Source: Alphaproteobacteria bacterium
GTDB lineage: Bacteria > Pseudomonadota > Alphaproteobacteria > UBA1280 > UBA6503
DNA length: 64,000 nucleotides
NCBI GenBank assembly: GCA_021774615.1
Contig: JAJFIW010000025.1
Span: 28,448 to 92,447, forward strand
Reading direction: 5' to 3'
This document shows, piece after piece, positions 1 through 8,526 of this stretch. The notes under the pieces were generated by a model. It was not told where the DNA came from. It saw nothing but the letters and a program-made list of their open reading frames with translations, and searched no databases. The translations under genes were made by a program, and so were the position numbers. Positions within the stretch are counted from its first letter, which is position 1. Each line of letters opens with the position of its first letter.

Positions 1-810
1 AGCCTTAGCGGCATTACAGAAGGAATGGGGCTAGGTTCTTTGAGTAGCTTTACTAGTAAGCTGGGGGCTCTCTCAAGCTTTAATGGCTCAGCACAATCTT
101 TAGTAACTGTTGCCACACAACTAGAGATAATGCCTAAGATGCTTGGTACTATGATCTCTATGTTTAACAACGATAAACTTATACCGTTGTATATTTCTGA
201 GATGCATGAAGATACTTGGCGTGATGAGTCTCCAGGCTCAAAAATGGCACGTATGGCATCATTCCAAAGTGTACCGTTAGCAAGCTCTGTAGTAGGGTTT
301 AGTAAGAACCTTTCACAAGCTAACTGTGGTGAAGTTGGTGTATGGGGACAATTATGCCCACTACGTGGTTTTGTTGAAACATCTGGTGATAACCTTCCTG
401 CATCAGGCTTGGCTGGCTGGAAAGCATACCACCACGCTTTGGCAAAAGTACCAGACCGTAAGCGGATGCAAGAAAGACCAACTGTGTTTAACTTAGACTA
501 TCCACATACATCTGCTTGTTACGAGATAGGTGAAGACCCTGAAGCATGGGAAAGCCGTAGATCTGACCGTGGTGGTGGTATCTTCGGTGGGGGTCTTTTG
601 GGCAACATGTTTGGTGGATTATCTAGTGGTTTAGATAGTATGGTTAGCTCTGTTGCTGATGGAACATCTTTAGGTGGTTTGTTTGGATCTTCTGAAGATA
701 GCCGTTTAGAGTCAGGAGTGTTTGTATACACTTACTGGAAAGAAACAGAATGTACTTGGGATGTTTGTACTTTGAACCAAGAAATTATTGATTTTGAAAG
801 TGAAAAATAG
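1..810 (+). CDS. TraU-like conjugative transfer / type IV secretion protein (5' truncated by window edge)
   Basis: This is a probable periplasmic assembly protein of an F-type conjugation or type IV secretion apparatus. The frame stays open to base 1, so the first ATG at 25 is probably internal and the gene begins outside the window. Recognisable TraU-like blocks are an ISEMHEDTWRD segment, a Cys-containing stretch, and VWGQLCPLRG, followed by a glycine-rich, low-complexity stretch and a C-terminal part with two cysteines. The family assignment comes from memory of TraU motifs and from the next genes, which resemble TrbC, TraF and a coupling ATPase. It lies 3 bases before the next gene, so the two are surely co-transcribed. 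Confidence 0.55.
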   Translation, partial: SLSGITEGMGLGSLSSFTSKLGALSSFNGSAQSLVTVATQLEIMPKMLGTMISMFNNDKLIPLYISEMHEDTWRDESPGSKMARMASFQSVPLASSVVGFSKNLSQANCGEVGVWGQLCPLRGFVETSGDNLPASGLAGWKAYHHALAKVPDRKRMQERPTVFNLDYPHTSACYEIGEDPEAWESRRSDRGGGIFGGGLLGNMFGGLSSGLDSMVSSVADGTSLGGLFGSSEDSRLESGVFVYTYWKETECTWDVCTLNQEIIDFESEK

Positions 811-813
811 CAT

Positions 814-1506
814 ATGAGAAAGATAGCCTTTTGTTTAACTTGTGTACTTATAGCTTCTAGCCCAAGCGTTGGCTATGCAGGAATACAAGTAAATGAAGGT
901 AATACGGTTAGCCAAGGAGGGACGCTAACTTTTGGTGGTGGCCAAGAGAATGTCTCTCCTACGGCTCCAACAGGTAGCGGTATTCGTACTGCTCCTGTAG
1001 AGCCTGCTTCTGCAGTAAAAAGAAGGAATTCTTTTGAAGATGGTAGTTTACTAGATGCTGCTGCAGGGCTACGGGCAAAATACCGTGAGAAAAGAGAAGC
1101 TGAGGATAGGAAAGCAGTTAATCCAAATAGTTACCGCCTTGGATTTGTTGTGGCATTCTTTGACAGTGAAAGTCTTGTTAACCCTGTATTAATCAAAGGG
1201 TTAGACAAATTAGACAATATGAATGGTATAAAATTTAAGTTATTTAGAAGTAAAGAAAATCTAACTAAAAAGATTACAGATTTTTCGGAATCTGAGATCA
1301 AGAAACTTGAAAACTTAGAAATACCAATGGCAAGAACTGATACTGGCGGTAAGGTTGCTAAGAACTATAAGGTAACTAAGTTCCCTACAATTTTATACGA
1401 AACACCAAGTGGGAAGGTTGTAAAATTTTATACTCCAACTACTATGGAAAACGTTTTCAGGCAGATAAAAAAAGAAAAAAAGAAACTCGCCAAAAAGCAG
1501 CGTTAA
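814..1506 (+). CDS. TrbC-like periplasmic thioredoxin-fold protein of the transfer operon
   Basis: The protein has 230 residues with a clear N-terminal signal peptide (cleavage probably after VGYA). A low-complexity Gly/Ser/Thr linker follows, then a C-terminal domain from about residue 105 that resembles a degenerate thioredoxin fold. That domain contains YKVTKFPTILY, where the proline sits like the cis-Pro of thioredoxins, but it has no CxxC, so redox activity is unlikely. F-type TrbC/TraW proteins have this build and take part in pilus assembly. The tail is very lysine-rich. The gene starts 3 bases after the TraU-like gene. Confidence 0.5.
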   Translation: MRKIAFCLTCVLIASSPSVGYAGIQVNEGNTVSQGGTLTFGGGQENVSPTAPTGSGIRTAPVEPASAVKRRNSFEDGSLLDAAAGLRAKYREKREAEDRKAVNPNSYRLGFVVAFFDSESLVNPVLIKGLDKLDNMNGIKFKLFRSKENLTKKITDFSESEIKKLENLEIPMARTDTGGKVAKNYKVTKFPTILYETPSGKVVKFYTPTTMENVFRQIKKEKKKLAKKQR

Positions 1507-1527
1507 ATAAGATTGGTTAATTTATAG

Positions 1528-2592
1528 ATGGTTCAGAAACTTGGAATAGTATTTTTTAGTTGGTTACTTATTATAGTAGCCAGCTTTATTGCTGTACCTG
1601 AAGTAAAAGCAACTTGTTTGGACTATTGGTCGATAGGACCATCAGGGTGTGATGGTAAACAGCCTGATAAAAGACCAAGTAATAAAAAGACTACATCTAA
1701 TAAAGAGGTTATTAACCCTCAGGAGAGTTCTTCGTTTATAGAGCCAGAGTCTAAGCTTATAACCCAACCTCCTATGGAAGAGGAACTAAGCGAAGAAGAG
1801 CAGAAAGAGCAAGAGCTACAAGGTGATATCGAGAAATTCTATAACCGCCATGGTAAACCCCCTGAAGAATTTGTACGTTTTTATATGGACCCAACCCCTG
1901 GGAACGCTTTGGCATGGGTTAAGAAATATAATGAAGGCCTAAAACGCAGTCGGCAACTAGCCGCTGCTTGGACCCAAGCCCAGCAAATATATACCGAATT
2001 CGATAAACAAGGCCTAGAGATACCACCAGAATTGTTACCAAAACATGCTCGAGGGGCAGAGTATTTACCACCAGTTCAAGATCTAGGGTTGCCATTACCA
2101 GATGGGATGTCAGATGTTTTTGATGGTACATCAAGGCCTAAAACACCAGCACCATTCACTAATAGTTCAACAGGCGGTATATCTATTACTGGTGCAGATG
2201 CTATTGCTGAAGATGGACGAATTGGTGGCAGTGGTGCACTTGATATTAATAGCGATGTTCTTAGGGTTAGTTATTATTTCTCCGCAGAATGCCCATATTG
2301 CGAGAAGTTCGAGCCAGTGTTTAGTAAAATTATTAAAGAATATGGCAATAAGATTGCGGTTACTTGTGTAGATATGACCCCAAGCGGCCAGACAGAAGAT
2401 AACATTCATGGTAAAGTAAACTGCGAATGGCGGCCACTACTACCAGGCGAGAAAGACGCAATGGGTGTAGATGCAACCCCAACATTAATTGTTGACCGCG
2501 GTGCAGATAAACCGCTAGAACGTATCAGCGGCTTTGTAGATGAAACAAAACTACGCAGCTATCTTAAAGATGGCCCTGTTGGTTCTAAATAA
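1528..2592 (+). CDS. TraF-like periplasmic thioredoxin protein
   Basis: The protein has 354 residues. It starts with a hydrophobic signal segment, then a long acidic, Pro/Glu-rich and helical middle section. The C-terminal thioredoxin-like domain begins near residue 240 with the redox motif CPYC in SAECPYCEKF, and carries ATPTLIV, which supplies the cis-proline. F-type conjugation TraF proteins have this layout and assist disulfide formation in secreted transfer proteins. Further cysteines (about residues 30 and 39) may be substrates or structural. It belongs to the same operon as its neighbours. Confidence 0.6.
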   Translation: MVQKLGIVFFSWLLIIVASFIAVPEVKATCLDYWSIGPSGCDGKQPDKRPSNKKTTSNKEVINPQESSSFIEPESKLITQPPMEEELSEEEQKEQELQGDIEKFYNRHGKPPEEFVRFYMDPTPGNALAWVKKYNEGLKRSRQLAAAWTQAQQIYTEFDKQGLEIPPELLPKHARGAEYLPPVQDLGLPLPDGMSDVFDGTSRPKTPAPFTNSSTGGISITGADAIAEDGRIGGSGALDINSDVLRVSYYFSAECPYCEKFEPVFSKIIKEYGNKIAVTCVDMTPSGQTEDNIHGKVNCEWRPLLPGEKDAMGVDATPTLIVDRGADKPLERISGFVDETKLRSYLKDGPVGSK

Positions 2593-2615
2593 TACGGCTA
2601 TAAAAGGATAAGGCA

Positions 2616-2939
2616 TTGGTAGCTAAAAACAAGGTTGATAAGGCCTACGAATATAAACAGATTGCGCGTGAGCGTAGTATTTGGTTGCTTAAACCAATTA
2701 CACTGGTTTGTATCGTGATTTGGTGTTTTTACCCTAGTGTTGATATGATGGAGCACCTTGATAACAATATTATGCTAGGTTTCCTGTTGGGTAGTGTTGC
2801 TGGCCTTATTATTAAGGCTCAAGATTTAAAGTTTTATTTGTATACACGACGTAAAAATACTATTGAACAGAAGAACAGAATGCCCGATGAGTATTATTTC
2901 GGTAAAATTAAAAAAGTTATGTTCGAGAATCTCGAATAG
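2616..2939 (+). CDS. Small two-helix membrane protein, probable membrane anchor for the coupling ATPase
   Basis: The 107-residue protein starts at TTG with a good AAAGGATAAGG ribosome binding site. Two hydrophobic helices lie at about residues 27-43 and 53-68, flanked by charged ends. Classical VirD4/TraD coupling proteins begin with just such a two-helix membrane domain, but the next gene, which encodes the ATPase, lacks it. I infer that this protein provides the missing anchor. It could instead be an unrelated small inner-membrane component. Confidence 0.5.
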   Translation: MVAKNKVDKAYEYKQIARERSIWLLKPITLVCIVIWCFYPSVDMMEHLDNNIMLGFLLGSVAGLIIKAQDLKFYLYTRRKNTIEQKNRMPDEYYFGKIKKVMFENLE

Positions 2940-2953
2940 GGGAGCTACCTTAA

Positions 2954-4381
2954 GTGGTTGATTTTGCAGATTTAGCAGACTTAAAAATATCTTCACGGTT
3001 AATGACTCGTCATTGCCTAGGTATTGCTGCTACTGGTGGTGGTAAATCTAACTTCCTTAACCTGATATTAAAACAACAGATGATGCGTGGTGGCGGTGCT
3101 ATCCATATTGACGGTAAGAACTCTAAAGAGGCTATTATCGAGTTTTTGTCACTAGCAAAGCAACATAACCGCTGGCAAGATGTACGAATTGTTAATATCG
3201 ATGACCCCAGCTTTTCAAATACCTATAACCCGCTTATTCGTGGTGACGGTGATGAGCTAACCTCACGAGTTATGCAACTTTTGCCAGACTCTGGCGGCTC
3301 TGGTGCCTTTTTCCGTTCGCAGGCTGGGCGTGGGATGCGGGCAATTGCAGGTATTTTAAAAAGTATCGGTAAGCCCTATAATTTTGGTGACTTAAACGTA
3401 CTAATGTCTAATGAGGCTGCAATGCGGCACTTGTTAAGAATTGCACCCCCTACTAAGGAAGTTAAAGATTTCCAGATATTCCTAGATCAGATGATGAGCA
3501 CAGACCCCCGGAGTGGCGAGAAAGTGCTTAACGTCCAAAAACTACAACATACTTTTGGCGACCTTGCTGGTCGACTGCACTCGTATTATGTTGGTAAGGC
3601 AGGTTTGGTTTTAAACTCGTACAGCCCCGAGATTGACTTATACGACGCGGTGCGCAGTAACCTGCTTATTTATGTGGCATTGCCAATGCTATCAAAAAAT
3701 GAGATTGCGGTAGATTTTGCTAAGTTTTTTGTATCAGACCTGCGTACTGCTATTGGGCAAATTCAGAACGATGACTACAAACCAGCACCTACGTTTTTAG
3801 TACTGATGGATGAGTTCTCATCTTATGCAATGCCGTCTTTAGCACCAGTATTCGAGCAGGCTCGTTCTTCTAATATTTGTATGTTCCCATTTATTCAGAC
3901 TTATTCTTCCCTTACCGATAAAGTCCGTGGCCTTGGTGAGGAATTTGCCGCTAAAATATTTGGTAACACATGGAATAAGATATCTTTTCTACTCCAAGAG
4001 CCAGAGTCTTGCGAGATGATGAGCAAAGTAGCAGGTGAAACCCTAAAAGAAAACATAAGCGAGAGTATTTCCGAGAACCTGTCTTTCCAGTCGGGAGATG
4101 ACGATGCATCTGTTTTGCGTACGGGTGGCCGTGGTCGTGGGCATTCTAGGTCAGTTTCGATGCAGTATAGCTCTATTGCTCGTCCTGAGGACTTCAGAAA
4201 CCTTAGCGATGGTGAGGCAATTTATATTGGGCGTAGTGAGGTGTTGAAATTACAGGTACCACTGGTACACTTGAACGTAGAAGATAAAGAAATTGATATG
4301 CCTCGTTTTCGGATGCCTGCCCGAGAAGGGCTTGGTATCGCCGAGATGTACGACTCTCTCGGCGGCGACAAGAAGAAATAG
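2954..4381 (+). CDS. TraD/VirD4-type coupling ATPase without membrane domain
   Basis: This 475-residue P-loop ATPase uses a GTG start. Walker A is AATGGGKS at residues 25-32, and Walker B is FLVLMDEFSS near residue 285. The sequence ARSSNICMFPFIQTYSSL resembles the coupling-protein sensor region, which normally follows Walker B. Coupling proteins bring DNA or protein substrates to a type IV secretion channel. The ATPase motif begins only about 25 residues from the start, so the usual N-terminal transmembrane part is absent. The preceding two-helix gene, 14 bases upstream, probably replaces it. Confidence 0.8.
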   Translation: MVDFADLADLKISSRLMTRHCLGIAATGGGKSNFLNLILKQQMMRGGGAIHIDGKNSKEAIIEFLSLAKQHNRWQDVRIVNIDDPSFSNTYNPLIRGDGDELTSRVMQLLPDSGGSGAFFRSQAGRGMRAIAGILKSIGKPYNFGDLNVLMSNEAAMRHLLRIAPPTKEVKDFQIFLDQMMSTDPRSGEKVLNVQKLQHTFGDLAGRLHSYYVGKAGLVLNSYSPEIDLYDAVRSNLLIYVALPMLSKNEIAVDFAKFFVSDLRTAIGQIQNDDYKPAPTFLVLMDEFSSYAMPSLAPVFEQARSSNICMFPFIQTYSSLTDKVRGLGEEFAAKIFGNTWNKISFLLQEPESCEMMSKVAGETLKENISESISENLSFQSGDDDASVLRTGGRGRGHSRSVSMQYSSIARPEDFRNLSDGEAIYIGRSEVLKLQVPLVHLNVEDKEIDMPRFRMPAREGLGIAEMYDSLGGDKKK

Positions 4382-4392
4382 GAGAAGATACA

Positions 4393-4662
4393 TTGAGCCA
4401 TGATAAAATAGCAGAGCTTCTTGTAGCACTCGAGATGCCATTCAAATTTTTTGTCCTTTTTCTTGTATTTATGTACGTTATTTGGTTCTGGAATGTGGGC
4501 CCTTATGAAGGCTTCATGAAGACAATGCAAACAATCCAACTAGTGGTAGAAAAAGTAGCAATAGCCATTTATACGTCTATAGCATGGCTAGTTGTGGGGA
4601 TTGTTCGTATATTTAGTGTTGTTTTTGCAACGGTACGTGACTTCTTTATATCACGCATCTAG
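4393..4662 (+). CDS. Small membrane protein of the transfer operon, unknown role
   Basis: The 89-residue protein starts at TTG after an AGGAGA ribosome binding site, 11 bases after the coupling ATPase. Two strongly hydrophobic stretches, about residues 17-36 and 55-80, make it an inner-membrane protein. I do not recognise a family. Position and spacing place it in the transfer operon, of which it may be a minor component. Confidence 0.6.
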   Translation: MSHDKIAELLVALEMPFKFFVLFLVFMYVIWFWNVGPYEGFMKTMQTIQLVVEKVAIAIYTSIAWLVVGIVRIFSVVFATVRDFFISRI

Positions 4663-4754
4663 TTTGGATGTCTGTTTAGCCTTGATTTGCACCTATTGTT
4701 GGCTTTAGTCTATTAAGTAATATTTAGATAAAAAGAACAACAAGGGTATGCAAC

Positions 4755-5651
4755 ATGAGTATAAAACGTATTATTACTCTCCTACCGATAGCTTTTGCAG
4801 TTACCGCATGTGCATCAAACCAAGCTGCAGTTCAGCCTCAAACAATGATGGCACAACACCAGCAGCAACAGATGATGATACCGGTGCAATTCCAAGCAAG
4901 CCTAGGTATGCAACAACAAGCTCTTGAGAACTTAAAGTCATTCACTACTGCCGAGCTAAACGGTGTAAACGAGCGTGTGCGCCGTGTAGAACGCGCGATG
5001 ATCCGTCTTGACCGTCGGATGCAGGTGGTTGAACGTAACGAACTTGCACGAATTTCAGGGAACGAACAAGCTCAATTCCAGAAAAGCTCTTTTAACCCAG
5101 ATGGTAAACAAGCTGCTGCACCTACAACAGGCCGTAATTATGCACAGCTAACCTCACCATTTGCACGTGGGGCTGCTGTTTTAAGCCGTACATCTTTTAA
5201 TGAAAACAGGCAAATGGCTACAAGACCATTAACTACTGCTGTTGAAGGTAAGCAAATATCTATCGCACCACTACAACCAGTACAAAGTAAAGGTGGTTTT
5301 ATTGCTGATGCTTCAAACAATAACCGTATCGCCAGCCTAGCTGACAAGAAAACAGATAGCGCTGCTAGTACTGATGTAGCCATATGGACAGTTAGCTACG
5401 ATCCTCGTAAAATTTGGCCAGACCGCGACCAATTGTCAGCTTCTGCTGAAGTTGTAACCGCACTACGTAGCGATAAACCAATAACAGTGTTTGCCCGTGG
5501 CTCGCGCCCATCATCTAAAGAGTTCCGCGAACGGGTACGTGCCCTTAGCCGTTACCTTGGTCGGGTGTCTAACCTAGAAAGCGTACCGATTGCAGCAATG
5601 CCTGCTAAGTACCTAAATACTGACACTATCGAAGTATTAGTAGCGCACTAG
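4755..5651 (+). CDS. Outer-membrane lipoprotein with coiled-coil segment, end of transfer locus
   Basis: The 298-residue protein has a lipoprotein signal ending in AFAVTAC, with Cys19 as the lipidation site. A Gln/Met-rich stretch comes next, then a helical segment around residues 60-95 rich in Arg/Glu that could be a coiled coil. After a low-complexity linker there is a C-terminal domain (from about residue 210) with an alternating pattern reminiscent of OmpA-like or VirB7/TraV-associated periplasmic domains. The assignment is not firm. It is separated by 92 bases from the preceding gene and ends at a strong terminator, so it closes the locus. Confidence 0.55.
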   Translation: MSIKRIITLLPIAFAVTACASNQAAVQPQTMMAQHQQQQMMIPVQFQASLGMQQQALENLKSFTTAELNGVNERVRRVERAMIRLDRRMQVVERNELARISGNEQAQFQKSSFNPDGKQAAAPTTGRNYAQLTSPFARGAAVLSRTSFNENRQMATRPLTTAVEGKQISIAPLQPVQSKGGFIADASNNNRIASLADKKTDSAASTDVAIWTVSYDPRKIWPDRDQLSASAEVVTALRSDKPITVFARGSRPSSKEFRERVRALSRYLGRVSNLESVPIAAMPAKYLNTDTIEVLVAH

Positions 5652-5666
5652 CTTTACTTGAATATA

Positions 5667-5702
5667 AAAAGCCCCCGAACAGCATGTGTTCGGGGGCTTT
5701 TC
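5667..5702. terminator. Bidirectional rho-independent terminator
   Basis: A perfect GC-rich stem (AGCCCCCGAACA paired with TGTTCGGGGGCT) is flanked by an A-run on one side and a T-run on the other. It can serve the plus-strand lipoprotein gene and the minus-strand gene ending at 5704. Confidence 0.9.
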
Positions 5703-5703
5703 G

Positions 5704-6033
5704 TTATTGCTTATACTTCCATGCAGACAGTAATGTGAAAATTATCACTACTGTGGAAATAACAAAGTAGAGAATGTTTCCCTCTGAATGCGTATTATGG
5801 GGAGACAATAGCACCATTATAGCTAGTACATGCATTGTTCCTATCATAAAGGATAGCTCGCTTACAGTTGTTCTAACAAATGTATGGGATATAAAATATA
5901 TAAATAATCCTACTAACGAAATTAGAGATACCATACTAAATATGTACATATCTATTAACCACATAGCAATACCAATAGCTACCTGTATAGATAACAATTT
6001 AATAAACACTTTTAGGATATTCTTGTTTACCAT
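5704..6033 (-). CDS. Small four-helix membrane protein, family 1 member
   Basis: The 109-residue protein is almost entirely hydrophobic, with about four transmembrane helices and a short charged C-terminus. It resembles its two upstream neighbours at the N-terminus (lysine, then a hydrophobic stretch, then a W-x5-Y motif at WLIDMY), so the three look like tandem paralogues. Its ATG overlaps the stop of the preceding gene (TAATG), which implies translational coupling. Function unknown. Confidence 0.6.
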   Translation of the reverse strand: MVNKNILKVFIKLLSIQVAIGIAMWLIDMYIFSMVSLISLVGLFIYFISHTFVRTTVSELSFMIGTMHVLAIMVLLSPHNTHSEGNILYFVISTVVIIFTLLSAWKYKQ

Positions 6034-6389
6034 TATGCACCTTCTTGTTCTGTCAAAGGCTGTCTTCTGATAGAAAGGCGCGCTGCAATAAATGTAAATA
6101 TAACTACACCTACTGTAAGCGCTATGCCTGTTCCTTCAGTTAATAGGTGTGCTTCTTGGGGGATCATCAATACTACTATTGCTATGGTAATCAGTGTCCC
6201 TGTTAGAAAGGAAATGGTACCAGCATTTTTATGGAACTTTAATGAGTTAGTTACAATTAATGCAACAGCTAACCCAACTACTCCCATTATAATTAGGTCT
6301 GATACATAGGTATGCAGCCCCCATACGACCACACCAATGAATATTTGGGCAATCAATAAGAGGATAAATTCATTAAAAACTTTGTTCAT
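6033..6389 (-). CDS. Small four-helix membrane protein, family 1 member
   Basis: The 118-residue protein has about four transmembrane helices and a charged tail (RRQPLTEQEGA). The N-terminal helix with WGLHTY aligns with WLIDMY of the next gene and WVYQDY of the previous one. A GGAGAAACC ribosome binding site precedes the ATG. It lies in the middle of a three-gene minus-strand operon. Function unknown. Confidence 0.6.
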   Translation of the reverse strand: MNKVFNEFILLLIAQIFIGVVVWGLHTYVSDLIIMGVVGLAVALIVTNSLKFHKNAGTISFLTGTLITIAIVVLMIPQEAHLLTEGTGIALTVGVVIFTFIAARLSIRRQPLTEQEGA

Positions 6390-6425
6390 GGTTTCTCCAA
6401 GGTAATAAAAGGTAAAATGATTCTG

Positions 6426-6746
6426 TTATTTCATAGATATATGGCGTGCACCCAATAAGGATACTGCTACCGCCATAAACCAGACAAGAAGACCTGATAT
6501 TTCTGGTAGAACAGCATTATGTATAAGCTTTGTTATCCCCATGGGGATAATAATAAAGAATATAAAGCATAATAATGCAGTATTTTCCTTTGCTGAAATG
6601 CAAGTCATTACCACCATCAACGCAATAATTACCCACGTAGCTAAGGTTGTGGATATATAGTCTTGATATACCCATACCCCGCCTGCAATAAGTAAACTAC
6701 TAGTAAGAAATATAAGTAGCCATTTGGTAAATAAATTAGAGTCCAT
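6426..6746 (-). CDS. Small four-helix membrane protein, family 1 member, first gene of its operon
   Basis: The open frame extends to 6872, but the ATG at 6746 has a perfect GGAGGTC ribosome binding site 5 bases away and gives a 106-residue protein, so I prefer that start. It has about four hydrophobic helices and the WVYQDY motif shared with the two downstream paralogues. Its leader carries the pyrimidine-rich tract also found before the kinase-like array at 34.6-38.6 kb. Confidence 0.6.
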   Translation of the reverse strand: MDSNLFTKWLLIFLTSSLLIAGGVWVYQDYISTTLATWVIIALMVVMTCISAKENTALLCFIFFIIIPMGITKLIHNAVLPEISGLLVWFMAVAVSLLGARHISMK

Positions 6747-6786
6747 AGTTGACCTCCAGTGTAAAAGAAAAAAAGAAATAGTAAGA
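6747..6786 (-). promoter_or_regulatory. Pyrimidine-rich leader before the 6746 gene
   Basis: Read on the minus strand, this stretch is TATTTCTTTTTTTCTTTTAC followed by ACTGGAGGTC and the start codon. The C/T tract matches the leaders at 22820, 34547, 35661, 36844, 37945, 45434, 47744(-) and 48255(-). Its role is unknown; ribosomal protein S1 binding is one possibility. Confidence 0.5.
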
Positions 6787-6893
6787 TAGGTAGAAACTAA
6801 GAGCCAAAGCATACTATTCTTATAAAGAATTGCAAGCTTTACCCAAAGCAAATTTTTCTCAGGGTAACTCAATATTTTTTTATGTTAGGAGGG

Positions 6894-7226
6894 TTATTGG
6901 TTAGTGTCTATTGCCTCTGGCTCGTTTTGAAGCAGTTTTTTAGCTTCTTCGGTAAGGTTGTAATCACCTTCTTTGAGTTTACGAGGAATGTCGGACTCTT
7001 TGTAGTCTTTGATTAACTTACCTACTGTAATATCCCACTGTTTTTCTGCTTTGTCTTCGATATTATCAATAGTTTTGTCTACGGTTACGATAGCTTCTTT
7101 AACTTCTTTTTGGTTCAGAAGTTTTTGGGTGTTTCTGTATGCAAACTCTTCGGCTTTGCTGCTCTGTGCCTGTACTGTGACAGGTAGCATAATAATAAAG
7201 CCAATTAAGAGCATAAAATGTTGCAT
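6894..7226 (-). CDS. Secreted small helical protein, unknown function
   Basis: I chose the ATG at 7226 rather than the longer frame up to 7412, because it follows an AAGGGAA ribosome binding site and gives a clean signal peptide ending at VQAQ. The longer frame would also run through the maf start. The mature part (about 88 residues) is highly charged and helical, with no recognisable domain. It diverges from maf, and the 64 bases between them should hold both promoters. Confidence 0.6.
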   Translation of the reverse strand: MQHFMLLIGFIIMLPVTVQAQSSKAEEFAYRNTQKLLNQKEVKEAIVTVDKTIDNIEDKAEKQWDITVGKLIKDYKESDIPRKLKEGDYNLTEEAKKLLQNEPEAIDTNQ

Positions 7227-7290
7227 AGGGTTCCCTTTATTTAATAGCCTGATTATACTAGCTGTATAAAAATATAAAAGGAAGAACATA

Positions 7291-7881
7291 GTGGCTAAGA
7301 TTATTTTAGCATCATCGTCTAAAAGCAGGCAGCACCAATTAAAACAAGCAGGGGTAAAGTTTACCTCTATACCTGCTGAGGTTGACGAAGGCGCAATTGA
7401 GGCCGAAAACAAAGGTAAACCACTGCGTGAGGTAGCAGAAAAGCTCGCTATAGCAAAAGGTATGGTTGTCTCAAAACTGCACCCTGATGCTGTTATTATA
7501 GCTGGTGATCAAATTTGTGCTTTGGGTGATGATATTTTAAATAAACCAACCACCAATCAAAACGCCGTAATGCAGCTCGAGAAATTATCTGGGCAGACCC
7601 ATAATTTGTATACAGCAGCATGTTTATGCAAAAATGGTGAGATTATTTGGCAAGATGTTATAACAACATCTCTGCATATGCGCCCCCTTAGCCTAGACGA
7701 AATAGAAAACTATGTTGCTAGCGAAGATGTGCGCAGTTGCTGTGGTAGCTACCGTATCGAGAGCAAAGGGGTGCGGTTGTTCCAACGGATTGACGGCGAC
7801 AGCATGTCTATCCAAGGTTTGCCGATAGTGCGCCTTTTAAGTGCCCTTTACGATAATGATTTTATTGGTTTTGATAAATAA
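7291..7881 (+). CDS. maf: Maf family nucleotide pyrophosphatase
   Basis: Maf proteins hydrolyse non-canonical or modified nucleoside triphosphates to monophosphates. The 196-residue sequence opens with the family signature, IILASSSKSRQHQLKQAG, where S-x-S-x-R binds phosphate. It continues with EVDEGAIEAE, the invariant AGDQI segment and the ENYVAS block. It starts at GTG after an AAAGGAAG ribosome binding site. It sits 9 bases before coaE, an arrangement common in alphaproteobacteria. Whether its substrate preference is dTTP/UTP or 7-methyl-GTP cannot be told. Confidence 0.9.
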   Translation: MAKIILASSSKSRQHQLKQAGVKFTSIPAEVDEGAIEAENKGKPLREVAEKLAIAKGMVVSKLHPDAVIIAGDQICALGDDILNKPTTNQNAVMQLEKLSGQTHNLYTAACLCKNGEIIWQDVITTSLHMRPLSLDEIENYVASEDVRSCCGSYRIESKGVRLFQRIDGDSMSIQGLPIVRLLSALYDNDFIGFDK

Positions 7882-7890
7882 GGTTTTTAT

Positions 7891-8526
7891 TTGGTGTATT
7901 TATTAGGTTTAACAGGTGGAATAGCAAGCGGCAAAAGTACTGTTGCAGGTTTCTTTAAAGATGCTGGCGCAGTTATTGTTGACGCTGATGCCATTGTCCA
8001 CGATTTACAGCAAGCTGGCACTCCACAAACAGTTACTATTGTTGCAAAGCTAGGTAAACATGTACTAGCAGCAGATGGCAGCCTTAATAGAGCTGCCTTA
8101 ACTAAAGAGATTTTTGCCGATAATAGCGTATTAGACTTCCTCGAAGATGTGCTCCACCCCGCAGTGCGCCATGAGGAAGAAAAGCAGATAGAGCAGGCCG
8201 TAGCTAAAGGTGTAAAATTAGTAGTTCTTGATATCCCCCTACTATTTGAAACTGGAGCCGACAAAATATGCGACGGGGTTGCAGTTTGTGACATCCCAAC
8301 TGAACTACGCAAACAGCGGGCGTTTGAGCGCCCTAATATGAGCGAAGAAAAATGGCAAGCAATCGCCAGCCGTCGTTGGGGTGAAGACAAAATAAGGCAG
8401 GGGGCTGGCTTTCTCATCCAAACCGATACCACGCTCGAACAAACCGAACAGCAAGTTAAAGATTTGTATACAAAACTATCCCAACAAAATGGCAGTGCTT
8501 GGCCAAAATTATGGCGCTCTGCCTAG
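7891..8526 (+). CDS. coaE: Dephospho-CoA kinase
   Basis: The enzyme phosphorylates the 3'-hydroxyl of dephospho-CoA, the last step of coenzyme A synthesis. The sequence shows LTGGIASGKSTVAGFF (P-loop) at the N-terminus, VDADAIVHDL, LHPAVR, and the LVVLDIPLLFETG block typical of CoaE. It has 211 residues, the usual size. It starts at TTG (7891) or GTG (7894). Its stop codon shares the palindrome CTAG with the stop of the convergent cytochrome b561 gene. Confidence 0.95.
   Translation: MVYLLGLTGGIASGKSTVAGFFKDAGAVIVDADAIVHDLQQAGTPQTVTIVAKLGKHVLAADGSLNRAALTKEIFADNSVLDFLEDVLHPAVRHEEEKQIEQAVAKGVKLVVLDIPLLFETGADKICDGVAVCDIPTELRKQRAFERPNMSEEKWQAIASRRWGEDKIRQGAGFLIQTDTTLEQTEQQVKDLYTKLSQQNGSAWPKLWRSA

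Noticed and set aside
5774..6309. Plus-strand open frames of 98 and 61 codons
   Set aside because: They lie opposite the small membrane-protein genes, which have ribosome binding sites and coupled starts.
7887..8432. Long open frame on the minus strand
   Set aside because: It is antisense to coaE, whose motifs are clear, and its product has no recognisable features.
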